From: Cristatella mucedo
Lineage: Eukaryota; Bryozoa; Phylactolaemata; Cristatellidae
Reading direction: 5' to 3'
Assembly: GCA_009760855.2 (NCBI GenBank)
Contig: WPIO01000023.1
Coordinates: forward strand, 4,007,501 to 4,071,500
Length of the DNA: 64,000 bases
The notes beneath the pieces were generated by a model that saw nothing but the letters and a program-made list of their open reading frames with translations, was not told the origin of the DNA and made no database searches. Made by a program: the position numbers and the translations under genes. This document shows positions 12,385-23,269 of this stretch, in pieces. The first letter of the stretch is position 1; every line of letters begins with the position of its first letter.

Positions 12385-13376
12385 AAATAACAATAATTCA
12401 TTTGATATAGCGCCCTCAGAGAACTCAATTTTTTCTAGGCACTTTATATTTTCTGCGAAGGAAACACGATTGAATGGATAGTGGCAGCATGCTCAATAAA
12501 CAGCAAGATTAACGTGATTAGCCGTGACATGCACACGGACAGCATGTAAGTATGGTTAGTGGCAGCATGCATAGAGTCAGCATGCATAAACACTTAAAGT
12601 ACGAATCACAGGAACCCACTAAATGCTGTGATATGTAGATGCGTTTTTAGGTTTTTTTTTAAATGTATAGACAAGTCATGAGATGTTGTGACGCAAGTCG
12701 GAAGTAAGTTCCAGGCTTTGAGAGCAAACGAACTAAAGGCACAGTTTCCAAAGGATTTGAGGTTTGTACGAGTTATGCGTAAACAGTTAGATTCGAAAAG
12801 CTGGTGGTACGATTCTTAGCTTGGTGGGGAAGTAGATCTGACAGGTAGGCTGGAGCCAAATAATAAAGGAATATAAAAGTGAGTGACACAACCTTGCAGT
12901 TGATGCGTTGCTTGACTGGGAGCCAGTGCAAGTTGGCGAGAAGTGGTGTGATTTGGCAATTGTGACGCTCAAAAAAGACAAGCCTAGCTGCAGAATTGTT
13001 CGCCATTTGTAAGCGCCCGAGTGCGTAGGCCGGTAGACCAGCAAGTAGTGAGTTGCAAAAGTCAAGACGAGATGTCACAAATGCACGGACCAATTTAGAT
13101 GTGGTATACCTGCCTAAACAAGCCCGAATTTGGGCAATGTTGTGTAGCTGAAAATAGGCAGACTTGATTGAGGAGCTGGTGCGACCGTCTAATGAAAGGT
13201 CACTTTGGAACATGCCGCGTAGATTTCGTGCAGATGCGACCCAGGAGATATGCCCGCAGAGCCGATTTTGAGAGTTAGTCTTTCCAATATCTGAATCATA
13301 CTTGGTTTGCCCGTAACTAGTAGGCTGGTTTTTTCATCATTCAATTTAAGACAGTTTGCTGCTGCCATCCATGTGC
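12385..13376 (-). mobile_element. LINE-B copy, 5'-truncated in RT
   Basis: One of the longest LINE-B copies. Minus-strand reading gives AAANCLKLNDEKTSLLVTGK (post-YADD RT), FVTSRLDFCNSLLAGLPAYA, ITPLLANLHWLPVKQRINCK, YLSDLLPHQAKNRTTSF, then 3' UTR and the tail at 12388-12420. Frames 13213-12773 and 13413-13189 overlap in different registers, so the copy carries frameshifts. It stops just before the YADD box. Confidence 0.9.
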
Positions 13377-13639
13377 GAGTTGGTGCTGCCGCAGAGCTCC
13401 AGCATTGGCGCACCGAAGGGGGCAGGCGGCCTTAGCCCAACCGGCCGCACAACGATTGATTGTCGCCTCCTCGGTAGCTTGCAATGCGCTTGCTCTTTCT
13501 GAGCTAGTACCCTCGGTGCGCACCTGCACTTGCTCCAGCTCACTCGAAAACAGAAGGTATTGAGCATTCGCGGAAATATGAAATAAGCAATTCGGGTTGA
13601 CATTTCGCCATTTTGAATCCTCGCTATCCGGCGATCGGG

Positions 13640-14093
13640 GTGCCGACTTTCAGCACCGAATGCTCGTGCATGCGTCTCGAGCGGCGGCGGCGCGGGACAG
13701 GAGGCGGAAGCGGAAGGCGCTGAAAGTAATCGCTCGCTCTAATACACAGCTGAGATGCAGATAGTCGCAGTGTCGCTCGGCAGCAGTCGCCTGCAGCGCT
13801 TGGACGGAGGCAAGGGGCTCGTTACGCCCGCCGCCGTCGCGAACGACTACCCCGTAGGATCGGTTCGCTGAAATGACGAATGCGACGTAGCGGTCCGTCG
13901 CTATCGTCGCTATCGAGCTTAGCCTCTTAGCGAAATCGTCATCGCATCTCGACGGCAAAGCAGCGGAAATAGCAACTCCGACTTTCGGCGCTTCGGCCTA
14001 GCGCTCCGCGCGCGCGCGCGCGGAGCGCTGTTAAAGCCCCGCTCCGTCCCGTTCCGCTTCCAGCTCCGCTGACGGGTCGCTGCTTCTCCCACA

Positions 14094-14137
<44 letters not shown>

Positions 14138-14575
14138 TTACGTAGCTCGTAGCTCGGTTTGCCGTCGCCTGATGTGATCTAGGGACGAGCTCACAGACCT
14201 TTGCTCTCGATTGTTAGTTCGGGAAAGAAGCACGGGATGCCGACAGAACGCTGACACTGCGATCGATCGAGCACACGCTCCCGCACTACTGGCATACTAG
14301 GTTATCGCATTCCCTTAAAAGTGCGCACAGTTGAGGACCTGCCCCGCTCTCGCCGGCGGGTCGGCTTCGTGGCCGAGCGTCGTCATCGGCAGCAGCTTCC
14401 ACGGCTCCCTAATCCGTACGAGCAACGCTCCGAGTTTTGTGCTGACTCGGTCCCGGAGACGTCGATCATTGGTGAAGTTTGTATAGGCGTCAGTGCCGTC
14501 AGTCGCCGCAGGCAAAGGCGTCGTAAGAACTTCGCCGGGTCCTTTCTGTAACCTTACTCGCTTAAAGCGGAGCAC
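13640..14575. other. CpG-rich island, no recognised gene
   Basis: Strongly GC- and CpG-rich compared with its AT-richer flanks. It includes a self-complementary (CG)n stretch (GCGCTCCGCGCG...CGGAGCGC, about 13998-14029) and a (GGC)n run. Animal CpG islands often mark promoters, but no coding exon or TATA element could be assigned. The short open frames here have no recognisable family. Confidence 0.35.
14096..14138 (+). repeat. (GGC)n microsatellite
   Basis: About 14 uninterrupted GGC units inside the GC-rich island. Confidence 0.95.
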
Positions 14576-15174
14576 ACGTGCATGACTTTGATAAGATTTG
14601 CAGCAAGATGGCCGACCTTCAAAGTAAATACCAAGTGTAAAAATAAAAGTTAGTACTCATAGTGTTCTACCGTGAAGGAGTCCGGGTGTTTTTCCAGCTC
14701 GTAAAGAGGAGGTTATGAAATGCGAGAATGCACGAGGCGCACATTTTAAAGTGCAGGCAGATATTGTGGACTAGTGCTCAACGGCTGCGAGTGATCGGGC
14801 GCTAATATCTCGCACATCTGGCACACATCGACAGCCCAATACAATAGAAGAGATTTTGCGGCGAAGACCTCGGTCGTCGAGCAGTAAACCTGAGGGCGAA
14901 TTATCTCGAAATGAGCTGGCTCCCATGCAGCAGTAGGAGCGTGCAGGTGCGACAGCGGCGCTATTCCTTATGCACGCACAAACCTGCAACGTTTCGCATC
15001 AAGTGCGCTCTAGAAATGCAGTGCAGTGCCCCCTTCCGGTTAGCGACCGACCCTTTCGCATTAGATTTCAATTGGATAATTCTATTTCACTTTGGCATTC
15101 ATAGGCAAAATGTATTGCTTAGCGTATGTCCGTCCCGTTTCTGGTTAGCGGCCGAATTTGGCCGGTCTACCGAT

Positions 15175-15943
15175 CACCGATACACTTGGGCTTGCTTAGA
15201 CAGGAATGCCACATCCTTGTTTGTCCGTGCATTTGTGACATCCTGTCTCGACTTCTACAGCTTATGGTGCTTGCAGGTCTTTCGGCTTATGCAATAAGGT
15301 GGTAACTGTTTTCGCAAAACTCTGCATCCAGGCTTGTCTGCCGTGAGTATTGGGTCGCCAAATTACACCACTTCTCGCTGACCTGCACTGGTTACCCATT
15401 AAGCAACGTATCGACTTCAAAGTTCTGTCACTTACTTTTAGGTCCATTCATCCTAAGGCTCCAGCCTACCTATCAGAACTACTTCCCCCACCAGGCTAAA
15501 TGTCACACAGCCCACTATTCGGACTCAAATAATTTAGGTATGCCTCGAACCAACCTCAAATCCTTTGGAGACCATGCATTCAGGTTGAGTGCTCCCAGAT
15601 CTGCTTGGAACTTCCTCCCTCCCGACTGGCGTCATGACATCCCTTGACTTATGACATTTCAAACAAGCTAAAAGCAAATTTGTTTCTCACAGCATTTGGT
15701 TGGTCTTTGTGATTGGTCTTTTGTGTGATTACGCGTGTGACACTGTGTATGTTACTACAAACCACATTTACAGGTTGGCATTGTGCATGCTACCTCTAAC
15801 CATATTATGCTTGTTGACACTGAATGTTATCGCTAACCATTTGATTTTACTTTCATTACAGCTTATGTAAAGGGCTTAGAGGAGATTAAGTTCCCTGAGC
15901 GCGATATATAAATTTCTGTATGGATGTATTTTTATTATTACTA
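15175..15943 (+). mobile_element. LINE-B copy, 3' part
   Basis: Plus strand: the TGGGCTTGCTTAGACAGG start of the C-terminal domain, then a degraded ITPLLADLHWLPIKQRIDFK frame, AYLSELLPPPG, LKSFGDHAF, and a full 3' end GGAGATTAAGTTCCCTGAGC with a short ATT tail. Coding frame broken in several places. Confidence 0.85.
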
Positions 15944-17439
15944 AGCTTGAAGTTGAACCAGAAGTAATGTGAAATTAATGTGAAGCGAGATGGCTAATTG
16001 GCTAAAAAATATAGATGAAGAGTTGGCGAGCTGCTTGCTTAACATTGTGTCCTTTTCAGCCAATACCTGCCAATAAGGCTTTGAAAGAAGTGTGGACAGA
16101 TGCCAATATAGTTGTTTGGCTAAGTCAAATATTTTAGTAACCTGTAACCTTGATATAGGGTTCGAGTCTTGTTTGGCCAACAAGACAATGCTTTAATCGT
16201 CTTCAGGACGATTTCTAGTTGACTACGAATTGTGGCGTAGATCTTGGGAAGCCGGCCATTTTGCTATTTAAGATTAGGAGATTTGATAGATCTTTGCACG
16301 TCATATAGTTGTACATCTGCTATGAATATGCACTTTAAGAAGAGGTTGAGAGTGGCTCAAAAAACTGCAGTTATTCAATAATTTGGCCGATATATTTTCC
16401 CTGATCTATGAATGTTGCCCACTCGTTGCAGCTGCCTCTCCCGGCTCCAGTCGAGCTGTGGAGACGAGCGCCGATTCCAGCTTCGATCGCTTACACCTTC
16501 GCCGCGGCTGCTCCGTGTGGTCCGCTGCTAGTTACTGTCCTCGTGTGCTAGTCCTTCGCTAGCGACCCGTCCTCGTGCTTCTTCTTTTCCATCCTTCACT
16601 TCTGCGACGATGTGACATGACGCAGCAGCCTTCGAGCACTCGGCCGAGCGCCGCCGCAGCGGACTCTCGAGCGGCGGAAGGGGCGGACAATCGCTCTTGG
16701 CTGATGAGTAGGCGGTCCGAATTGGCTGCATCTGCCGGAGCATCTACCATGTACCGCAAACTGCCGCCAGCTGTCGGGTGCGCTCTGAACGAACAACGAC
16801 TCGATAGTGCAGAAGTAATGCATGCGTGGAATATAAGGGCTGCCGAAGGAGTACCGACGGGAAAAAAGGGTAGGGGGCAAGGGATCCCTCGACTGCGGCA
16901 GCCGTCTAGAGTGCCTAGACTGGGCTCGGCCTGCGTGGCTTGCAGAATAAAGTGCTCGGTGTGTTGGAGCCAGCAGACCTGTTGCTCGGTCATGCTACCC
17001 AGCACTATTCTCTACGAGGAGCCCGACTCGAAACTGCCATAAATCTTTAATTGTAATGATCCTTTGGCTCCGCGACAGCCTGCCTGTAAAAGATCGTGGA
17101 CATTGCCTAGCTGATACAACTGGTCTCCTATTATAATTCTCATGAGATATACTGCTAGTAAGTGCTGATAAAGCTGCTCATTACAAACCCTTAGTAAATA
17201 AAGTGCAACCGCTCTGTATAGAAAGCGCTAGTGACTATCGAGGCCATCTAGGCACTGAAGTATTAAAAATAGATTGAATTAAGAGAAGAAATTGTATCGA
17301 AAAGCAGGTTATCATTTAATACTTATAAATATTCTTTTTATTTTGTGATTAGACCATTTTTGTTTCATTATATGGTGTATGACATAATTCGTGCTCCACT
17401 TTTGAGCGTTATTCGGCAGCAACAAAAGCAATGATGATA

Positions 17440-18275
17440 AAAACGATATAAAAATAAGGGGTTGCGTGTACAGAGAGCACTCCGTGAGAAAGATGAGGGT
17501 TTATAGTCTTAAAATTAATATTCTTAATTATGTGATGCCAGTTATTAAAGATTCCAAGGTTTTTCGCACGTAAGCATTTTATTAAAGCAATTACTTCAAA
17601 TAATTTGAGGTTGGCTAGAGGCACAGCTAATCAAATCAAAATAATCAAACTGATCAGCTAATCAAACAGGATCAGTGCGAGGGCAAAACCGAGGATTACC
17701 TAGTATAGATAGGTAACTTAGACAAGGCAAAGACTAAAGTAAAAAGACAGAAAAAGACTAAAGTGAACTTGAAGTCGGTACCCAGCTTGGCGGAGAGACA
17801 GTACCAGTGGCAAAAATGGTGTGTGACAGTTGTGATCGCGAACAAAAAATCTCGTTACCGAGTTGTATACCAACTTTAGGTGTCTTATTTCTCTGGAAGG
17901 AAGACCTGAAGGGACAGTGTTAAACAAATCTAGATAGGATGTCTCCAGAACACGGAGCATCCTGGCTGTGGTATCCTCACCTAAGCAGGCCCGAGTCGAA
18001 AGTAAAACACTTGGCTATGGTAAACTTATCTAGGCAAGCCCGAATATTTATTGCGATCCTACTTAAGTACAGGTTGGCAGTCTTGACTATGGAGCTTATT
18101 TGGTCATCCAGCGAAGGTTATTTTTTTTAACCAGACACCAAAATTCCGTGCAGAGACTTTTTATATATGAGAGACGTTAGCTGAGCCAAGTTTGAGGGCG
18201 AGTCCTCCCAGTTTCTGAGTGACACTCGGCTTTCGCGTATCCACTTGGATAACCATACGGTCAGGCAATTTAAAA
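17440..18275 (-). mobile_element. LINE-B copy, strongly decayed
   Basis: On the minus strand 18270-18180 reads like KLPDRMVIQVDTRKPSVTQK of the RT, 17960-17780 like LDLFNTVPSGLPSREIRHLK, and 17640-17520 like PLANLKLFEVIALI. No clear 3' tail. Older-looking than the copies at 6838 or 12385. Confidence 0.6.
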
Positions 18276-18279
18276 ATTG

Positions 18280-20420
18280 ACTCTGTGAGTAAGCAATACC
18301 GATGGAAATCTAAGCCAAGGATTGACCATCGCCTCGGTGCTTAAGCGCCGCCATATACTGTATCCAAAGAGATACCCACATATACCCATAGAGAGCTCTA
18401 TTGATAGCAGATCGGTGACCATGAGATGGCTGCTGATTGGTGACGGTTTGGTGTTCAGGGGAAAACAGCTCTTCAGCACACAGTTCCTCGTCCAACGGCC
18501 TTCGGTCATTGTGCATCTGGGAATTATTGTTGAGGAAAAACTGATGTTGCTACGCTGAAGTCGACCAGCCTGACGGTAGATCCGTCTTCTGAAACTCGTT
18601 TTCTGCACTCTCATCGTATTCAATCGTGTACAAGCGCGAGAGAGGTTGTGCCATCCGAAGGTGTCTCGCCTATCCACTCACATCCATTCGCGTATAGCAG
18701 TCATTACATCGACCAGCTGGCCAAGCTTCCTCTGTCCGAAATCAGATGCTGTCAGCGGAGTTGTCTTTGGATGATTGACCCCTTACAGAATTCGGGCGGC
18801 CCCCACATATAATAGGGGTCCTTAAGTGCCGTCGTCTGGTCGTAGGTCATTGCTACAAATCTGCATCGTGAATAATATCTGACAATCATTTGGATAACTT
18901 TTCTAAATAGTGCCATGATTTAGCTTGTACAAACTGAGGGCGACACTAAAAACATCGTGATATGATCGCACATGTCCTTTAAGAATATTGCTATCACGTA
19001 AAGAGTACAGCTTGGCTTTGATTTTGCTGTGAAAACTGCCATAACAGTAGTACAAATTTTTTCGGAATAGAGATTCAAACTCTGCTCGATGACATTCATT
19101 GCATTACCTAATTCCGGAGAATAATCGTGAAATCAATCGACTAAATGCTGGGCATCCGGTCTTGGTAGACCGCAAGGGACAATTTTAATATTCTGGTTTA
19201 TAGACAAAGGAGATTATTTTGCCTTTTTGGAGCTTGTATTCTATGCAAAGTTGTTGCATTTTAAAATCAGAACTCAATATGATGACCAACTTTAATTTGG
19301 TTGTGATCAATCAAAACCACCAGTGTAGCATTGTAATAATAAAAACTTTTACTTCAAAAGCTTGTGGATTTAGAACATTCTCACCTAATGGCTGAAAATG
19401 TATGACATCCCAGAAATGCTCATCAAAGCCTCAGGCTCTAGAGTGGCAATACTCATTCTGTGACTCTACTGGTGAGGAAGTCTTCTAGCTGACTGAGAAA
19501 TAAGCCTAATCGCAATCACAACCAATTTTGTTTTGAAACTTAAATTTTCCTTTTTCCGTAACCCACCGAGTTTTTCTTTTCAGAGGGATTTACAGCGAAG
19601 GGAAGAGCTATTTACAGAGGCTAAGAGCAATTGAAATACTTTATTTCATGTAAGATTTTTTTAAGTATTTAAAAAAGAATGAACAGCGAAAAGCACTTTC
19701 ACATTGCAGTAAGCTTTCCACGAAGTTCGCATGTGTCTCGTCTCACTCGACAGGGCTGCAGGACGCCTGGCTGTATAATACTTGCCGTTTTGGGACTGAC
19801 CAAGTTATGTTTAGTGTTTAGCGCGATCTAAGTGAGAGATTGGAGAAATTTCGAGTACAGGAAAGCCCGAAAGCAAGCAAAGCAGATATCATGCGTATGA
19901 TAAGCATTCGCTTCATGATTTGCAAGTCGTTCCAATTCATTTACTGATTTGTGCCTCAGCTTTGCTAACGCAGCCGGATAACAATTTGGAGAGCTCGCTC
20001 TTGATAAACGACGCGTTAGCCACCGCCCACACGGATATATGCGTGGAGAGGCTGCATACCTGAGAGTCTATCAGCATAAATTAATGGGTCTTCGCGGTCT
20101 CAAAAACATATGCAAAGTTCTCAAGAGGTTTCCTTTATTAATTGAATGCACTTCCGCGACATAAAGCCAATTTCGTCAATCTCACCAAACCCTATCCCTA
20201 GCGGAACGTATCCCTGGCAGAATCCTGGTCCCCAACGGCAGAGGACTCTTCACCTCGTTGCCTCACTGTCCCCAAATACGTTGTATTTTAAGAAGCAAGT
20301 TGAAGTTTTACAAGATTCCGAGCAAGCATTTCCCCTGGTGGTCTTCACCAAAGCCTCGACCAGAAAAACTCAGTAGACAGTAAGTAAGTGAGCCTCAGTG
20401 ATTTAATTACAGTTAATTTA
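18280..20420. other. Gene-free stretch, nothing recognised
   Basis: AT-rich, without long open frames or repeats matching the families in this window. A 135-codon minus-strand frame at 18677-18270 resembles no known family and is probably chance. Confidence 0.4.
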
Positions 20421-20426
20421 CTAAGG

Positions 20427-20562
20427 GCTGGTTTGGTCTAGCGGTTAAAGGTACTCGCCCCGACCAAGGTCTGACTGAGGTCGCGGGCTCGAGCCCGAGG
20501 CATATGTGAAGCGCCTGAATAGAGATTCAGGTCTCTTGGGAGCTGTATAAATGAATTATATA
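20427..20562 (+). mobile_element. SINE-A copy (tRNA-derived)
   Basis: The head has an A-box-like TGGTCTAGCGGTTAAAGG and a B-box-like GGGCTCGAGCCCGAGG, as in tRNA-derived Pol III SINEs. The body GAAGCGCCTGAATAGAGATT and the end AAATGAATTATATATA follow. The 3' end matches the LINE-B 3' end. Confidence 0.88.
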
Positions 20563-21185
20563 TAAGGGCTGGGCGTGCAAATATCTATTTACCTTAGACG
20601 CTCGGTTCGAGACTGAGAGCTGCATCGCTTCTCGTTCGTGGAATGTACATTTTTGCCAACGAAGACCCTATATTCTTTGGATTTAGATTTTCGTCAAAAG
20701 AAGTTTTTGATTGTCACTATGTTGGCAGTCATTTTACGTTATGTGATCAAAACTATTGAAGCAGTGGCGCGTGCTAAACAAGATAGATTCTGGCACGGCT
20801 GGAAATTATTAGAGGTTCCTGAATTTTAATCAGCAGGAACCGGATTAGTCATGATCTAAAATTTAGACAATGTAATAAAAGAGTACCTGAGGTGAGAGTG
20901 AGTTGTCATTTATGGCAGGTGCTGTACGCATGTAGCACATCGGCATAATATACAGCTCTAAATAAATGGCATAATGTGCCTGATAAACTTGTATTCACGA
21001 GCGGTACTCTCTTTTTTTCCGACGTAATTGGCAAGCACAGTATATGCTTTCATTTTTATGCAGATCATAAACAGCTGTACGCGGGCTTTGATCCCTCCCT
21101 GCCTTCACGCACGTCGAACCCTCTAAACTTCCTTGCATCATATATTGCTGACATTCGCTCGTGGATGGCAGAAAAATCTCTTAAA

Positions 21186-21768
21186 TTGACTAATAATTAT
21201 TATAATAACACATTTGATAAAGCACACTCGAATAACTGAATCTCTTTCTAGGCGCCTTACAGTTTCTGCAAAGGAAGCCCGATCGAATAGTAAGTGGTAG
21301 CATGCTCAATACACAACAATATTAAACACGGTTAGGGGTGACATGCACAGGGTCAGCATGCAAGTATAGTTAGTGGCAGTATGCATAATGTCAGCACGCA
21401 TAAGCACATAAAGGTCGAATCACAGGGATCCACTAAATACTGTGAAAAATAGGTGCGTTTTTTAATTTCTTTTTAAATGAGGTCAATTCAGATGACGCGA
21501 CGCAAGTCGAAAGTAAGTTCTAGGCTTTGGGAGCATGCAAACTAAAGGCACGGCCTCCAAAGGATTTTAGATATGTACGAGATGTAGGTAAACTTCTGGC
21601 TCTTCTGTCGCTATACAAAAATAGGCTGTTAAATCAGCTAGTATTTATTTATAATTAAAGATTTAGATTGCGAAAAGTGGGTAGTACGGTGCTTGGCCTG
21701 ATAAGGAAGTAGATCTTATAGGTAGGCTGGAGCCAAAGAATGAAGGTACCTGAAAGTGAGTGACTGAT
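21186..21768 (-). mobile_element. LINE-B copy nested in another LINE-B
   Basis: The tail AATAATTATTATAATAACAC and the complement of the LINE-B 3' end stand at 21186-21260, with the C-terminal domain complement up to 21765. The surrounding plus-strand RT frame is interrupted exactly here. Imperfect flanks TTGACTAATAA and GTGACTGATGA could be the target duplication. Confidence 0.8.
21598..21650 (+). mobile_element. SINE-B 3'-end fragment
   Basis: TGGCTCTTCTGTCGCTATAC then AGGCTGTTAAATCAGCTAG is the last ~50 bases of SINE-B. It breaks the minus-strand LINE-B at 21186-21768. Confidence 0.7.
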
Positions 21769-22067
21769 GATGAAACCCGCTTGCTAGTTACGGGAGAGCC
21801 TAGTGTTACTCAAGAGATTGGAAAGCCTGACCCTCAAAATAGGCTCGGCCAGGCTTATTTCTCTTTTGCACTAGGACGCAGTCTGAGTGTCCTGTTCCAA
21901 ATTGACATTTCACTGTGACCGCATCAGCTCCTCAGTCAAGTCTGCCTACTTTCAGTGGTTGTAGGACATTTCCCCCGGGACATTCCCCCCCCCCAGTGGA
22001 CCCTAGGACATTCCTCCGGGGTAGGACACTTCCCCCTATGCTGATGAATGTATAACTACGAAGTATA

Positions 22068-22094
22068 TATATATATAGAATGTATAACTACGAA

Positions 22095-22163
<69 letters not shown>
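22068..22163 (+). repeat. (AT)n microsatellite
   Basis: Two long TATATA tracts within the inverted-repeat element, preceded by a duplicated GAATGTATAACTACGAAG unit. Confidence 0.95.
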
Positions 22164-22166
<3 letters not shown>

Positions 22167-22534
22167 GATTAAATGAAGTTCATGCTTTATTAAAATAAAA
22201 CCAACTCAGTATAATTAGAGGAATGGAAGGATTGAAGGATGGTTTCTAATGGAACGAGCGGCGGAGGCGGTTTCGGCGGCGGAGGCAGCGGCGAGCTATA
22301 AAGTTTGGTCCCGCGGAAGTTCGGTCCCGCTCGATGCCGCCAGGCACGTGTTCGTACCCGTCAAAGCGGGCGCGCGCTACGGTGTGCCGCCCGTTCCTGC
22401 AAATGAGCGCCAAGCCTTAGAGGTCTACTGAGTATAACTCAACCTCAAGAGATCTAGTTATGCCCTAATACGCACTAATTACAGCGCGGAATACGAGCAA
22501 GGGTGGATTTAGGCGGCGGAGGTGCAGCCCGAAC

Positions 22535-22680
22535 TAAACCCCATAAAACCTAAACTCTAAACCCTAAACGCTAAAGCCTAAACCCTAAATTCTAAACCCT
22601 AAACGCTAAACCTTAAAAACCCAAACCCGTAACACTAAACTCTAAACCCTGAATACTAAAACCTATACCCTAAACCATAT
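22535..22680 (+). repeat. Degenerate CCCTAAA-type telomere-like repeats
   Basis: More than ten units of the form AAACCCTAA / AAACGCTAA / AAGCCTAA with about 7-base spacing, matching TTTAGGG-type rather than the usual animal TTAGGG type. Internal to the 21956-22752 element. Confidence 0.8.
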
Positions 22681-23130
22681 ACCGGGGGAAATGTCCTACC
22701 CCAGGGGGGGGAATGTCCGAGGGAAACGTCCAGGGGGAAATGTCCGGACCCCCTTTCAGCTAATAATTACTGTAGAAATCAGGGTCTATAGACAAAGAGG
22801 CCATTTTAAAGCTAGTCCGTGCATGTGACGTCCCGATTAGACTGCTGCAAGTCACAAGTACGCCGGTCTCTGGAATACGACGCTTACAGTCGGTGCCAAA
22901 CCTCGCAGCTCTCCATGTCTGCCGTAAATGCCCCTGGGTCTTCGCATAGAAGGTAAGGTTCGCATGCTGACCCTGTGCATGTCACCCCTAACCATATTAT
23001 TCATTTTGTTTGTTTTTCAAGCATGATTTTACTTACCATTCAATTGCATTTCACTTTGCAGCAAATGTAAAGCGCGTAGAGAGAGATTAAGTTCTCTGAG
23101 GGCGCTTTATCAAGTGAATTATTATTATTA

Positions 23131-23262
23131 TCAAGGTGCTTGCTCTTCACGACCCAGGTCGCGGGTTTGAGTCCTGAAGTAGGCAATACAATATTGCCCA
23201 CTGCGAGCGATGGTGATAGCCATCTATACAAATGAGGCTGTTAAATAAGCTGACATTTTTTA
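23131..23262 (+). mobile_element. SINE-B copy joined to a LINE-B tail
   Basis: It follows directly on the ATT tail of the LINE-B copy at 23136. It reads AAGGTGCTTGCTCTTCACGA, the B-box GCGGGTTTGAGTCCTGAA, TATTGCCCACTGCGAGCGAT, and GAGGCTGTTAAATAAGCTGA. The A-box head is missing. Confidence 0.8.
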
Positions 23263-23269
23263 TTTAAAC

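Larger units (their letters stand above)
21956..22752. mobile_element. Non-autonomous element with modular terminal inverted repeats (foldback-like)
   Basis: The left end carries GTAGGACATTTCCCCCGG, GGACATTCCCCC and GGTAGGACACTTCCCCC modules. The right end carries the same modules inverted (GGGGGAAATGTCCTACCCC, GGGGAATGTCC, GGGGGAAATGTCCGGACCCC). A 7-base CTTTCAG stands on both sides (21949-21955 and 22753-22759), and the LINE-B target sequence continues past it, so insertion is clear. The interior holds an (AT)n tract, a GC-rich 60-codon frame at 22249-22431 of unknown meaning, and degenerate CCCTAAA repeats. No transposase is present. Confidence 0.82.
20976..23136 (+). mobile_element. LINE-B copy carrying two nested insertions
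   Basis: Plus-strand RT starts at about 20998 (IGKHSICFHFYADHKQLYAG, YADD as YADH) and runs to LKLT at 21185. It resumes at 21768 with DDETRLLVTGEPSVTQ, runs to CTTTCAG at 21955, and resumes at 22760. The 3' end at 23040-23130 is well preserved (GAGATTAAGTTCTCTGAGGG, ATT tail). A minus-strand LINE-B (21186-21768) and a terminal-inverted-repeat element (21956-22752) split it. Confidence 0.85.

Noticed and set aside
16150-16190. B-box-like GGGTTCGAGTCTTG as a tRNA gene
   Set aside because: No A-box at the right distance, no cloverleaf; at most a SINE scrap.
16559-17042. Overlapping ~150-codon frames on both strands
   Set aside because: Same cause: GC-rich sequence with few stops on either strand, no recognisable domain, no splice context.
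20427-20500. Possible true tRNA gene
   Set aside because: A- and B-boxes are present, but the acceptor stem does not close and the sequence repeats elsewhere with a LINE-like tail, so it is a SINE.
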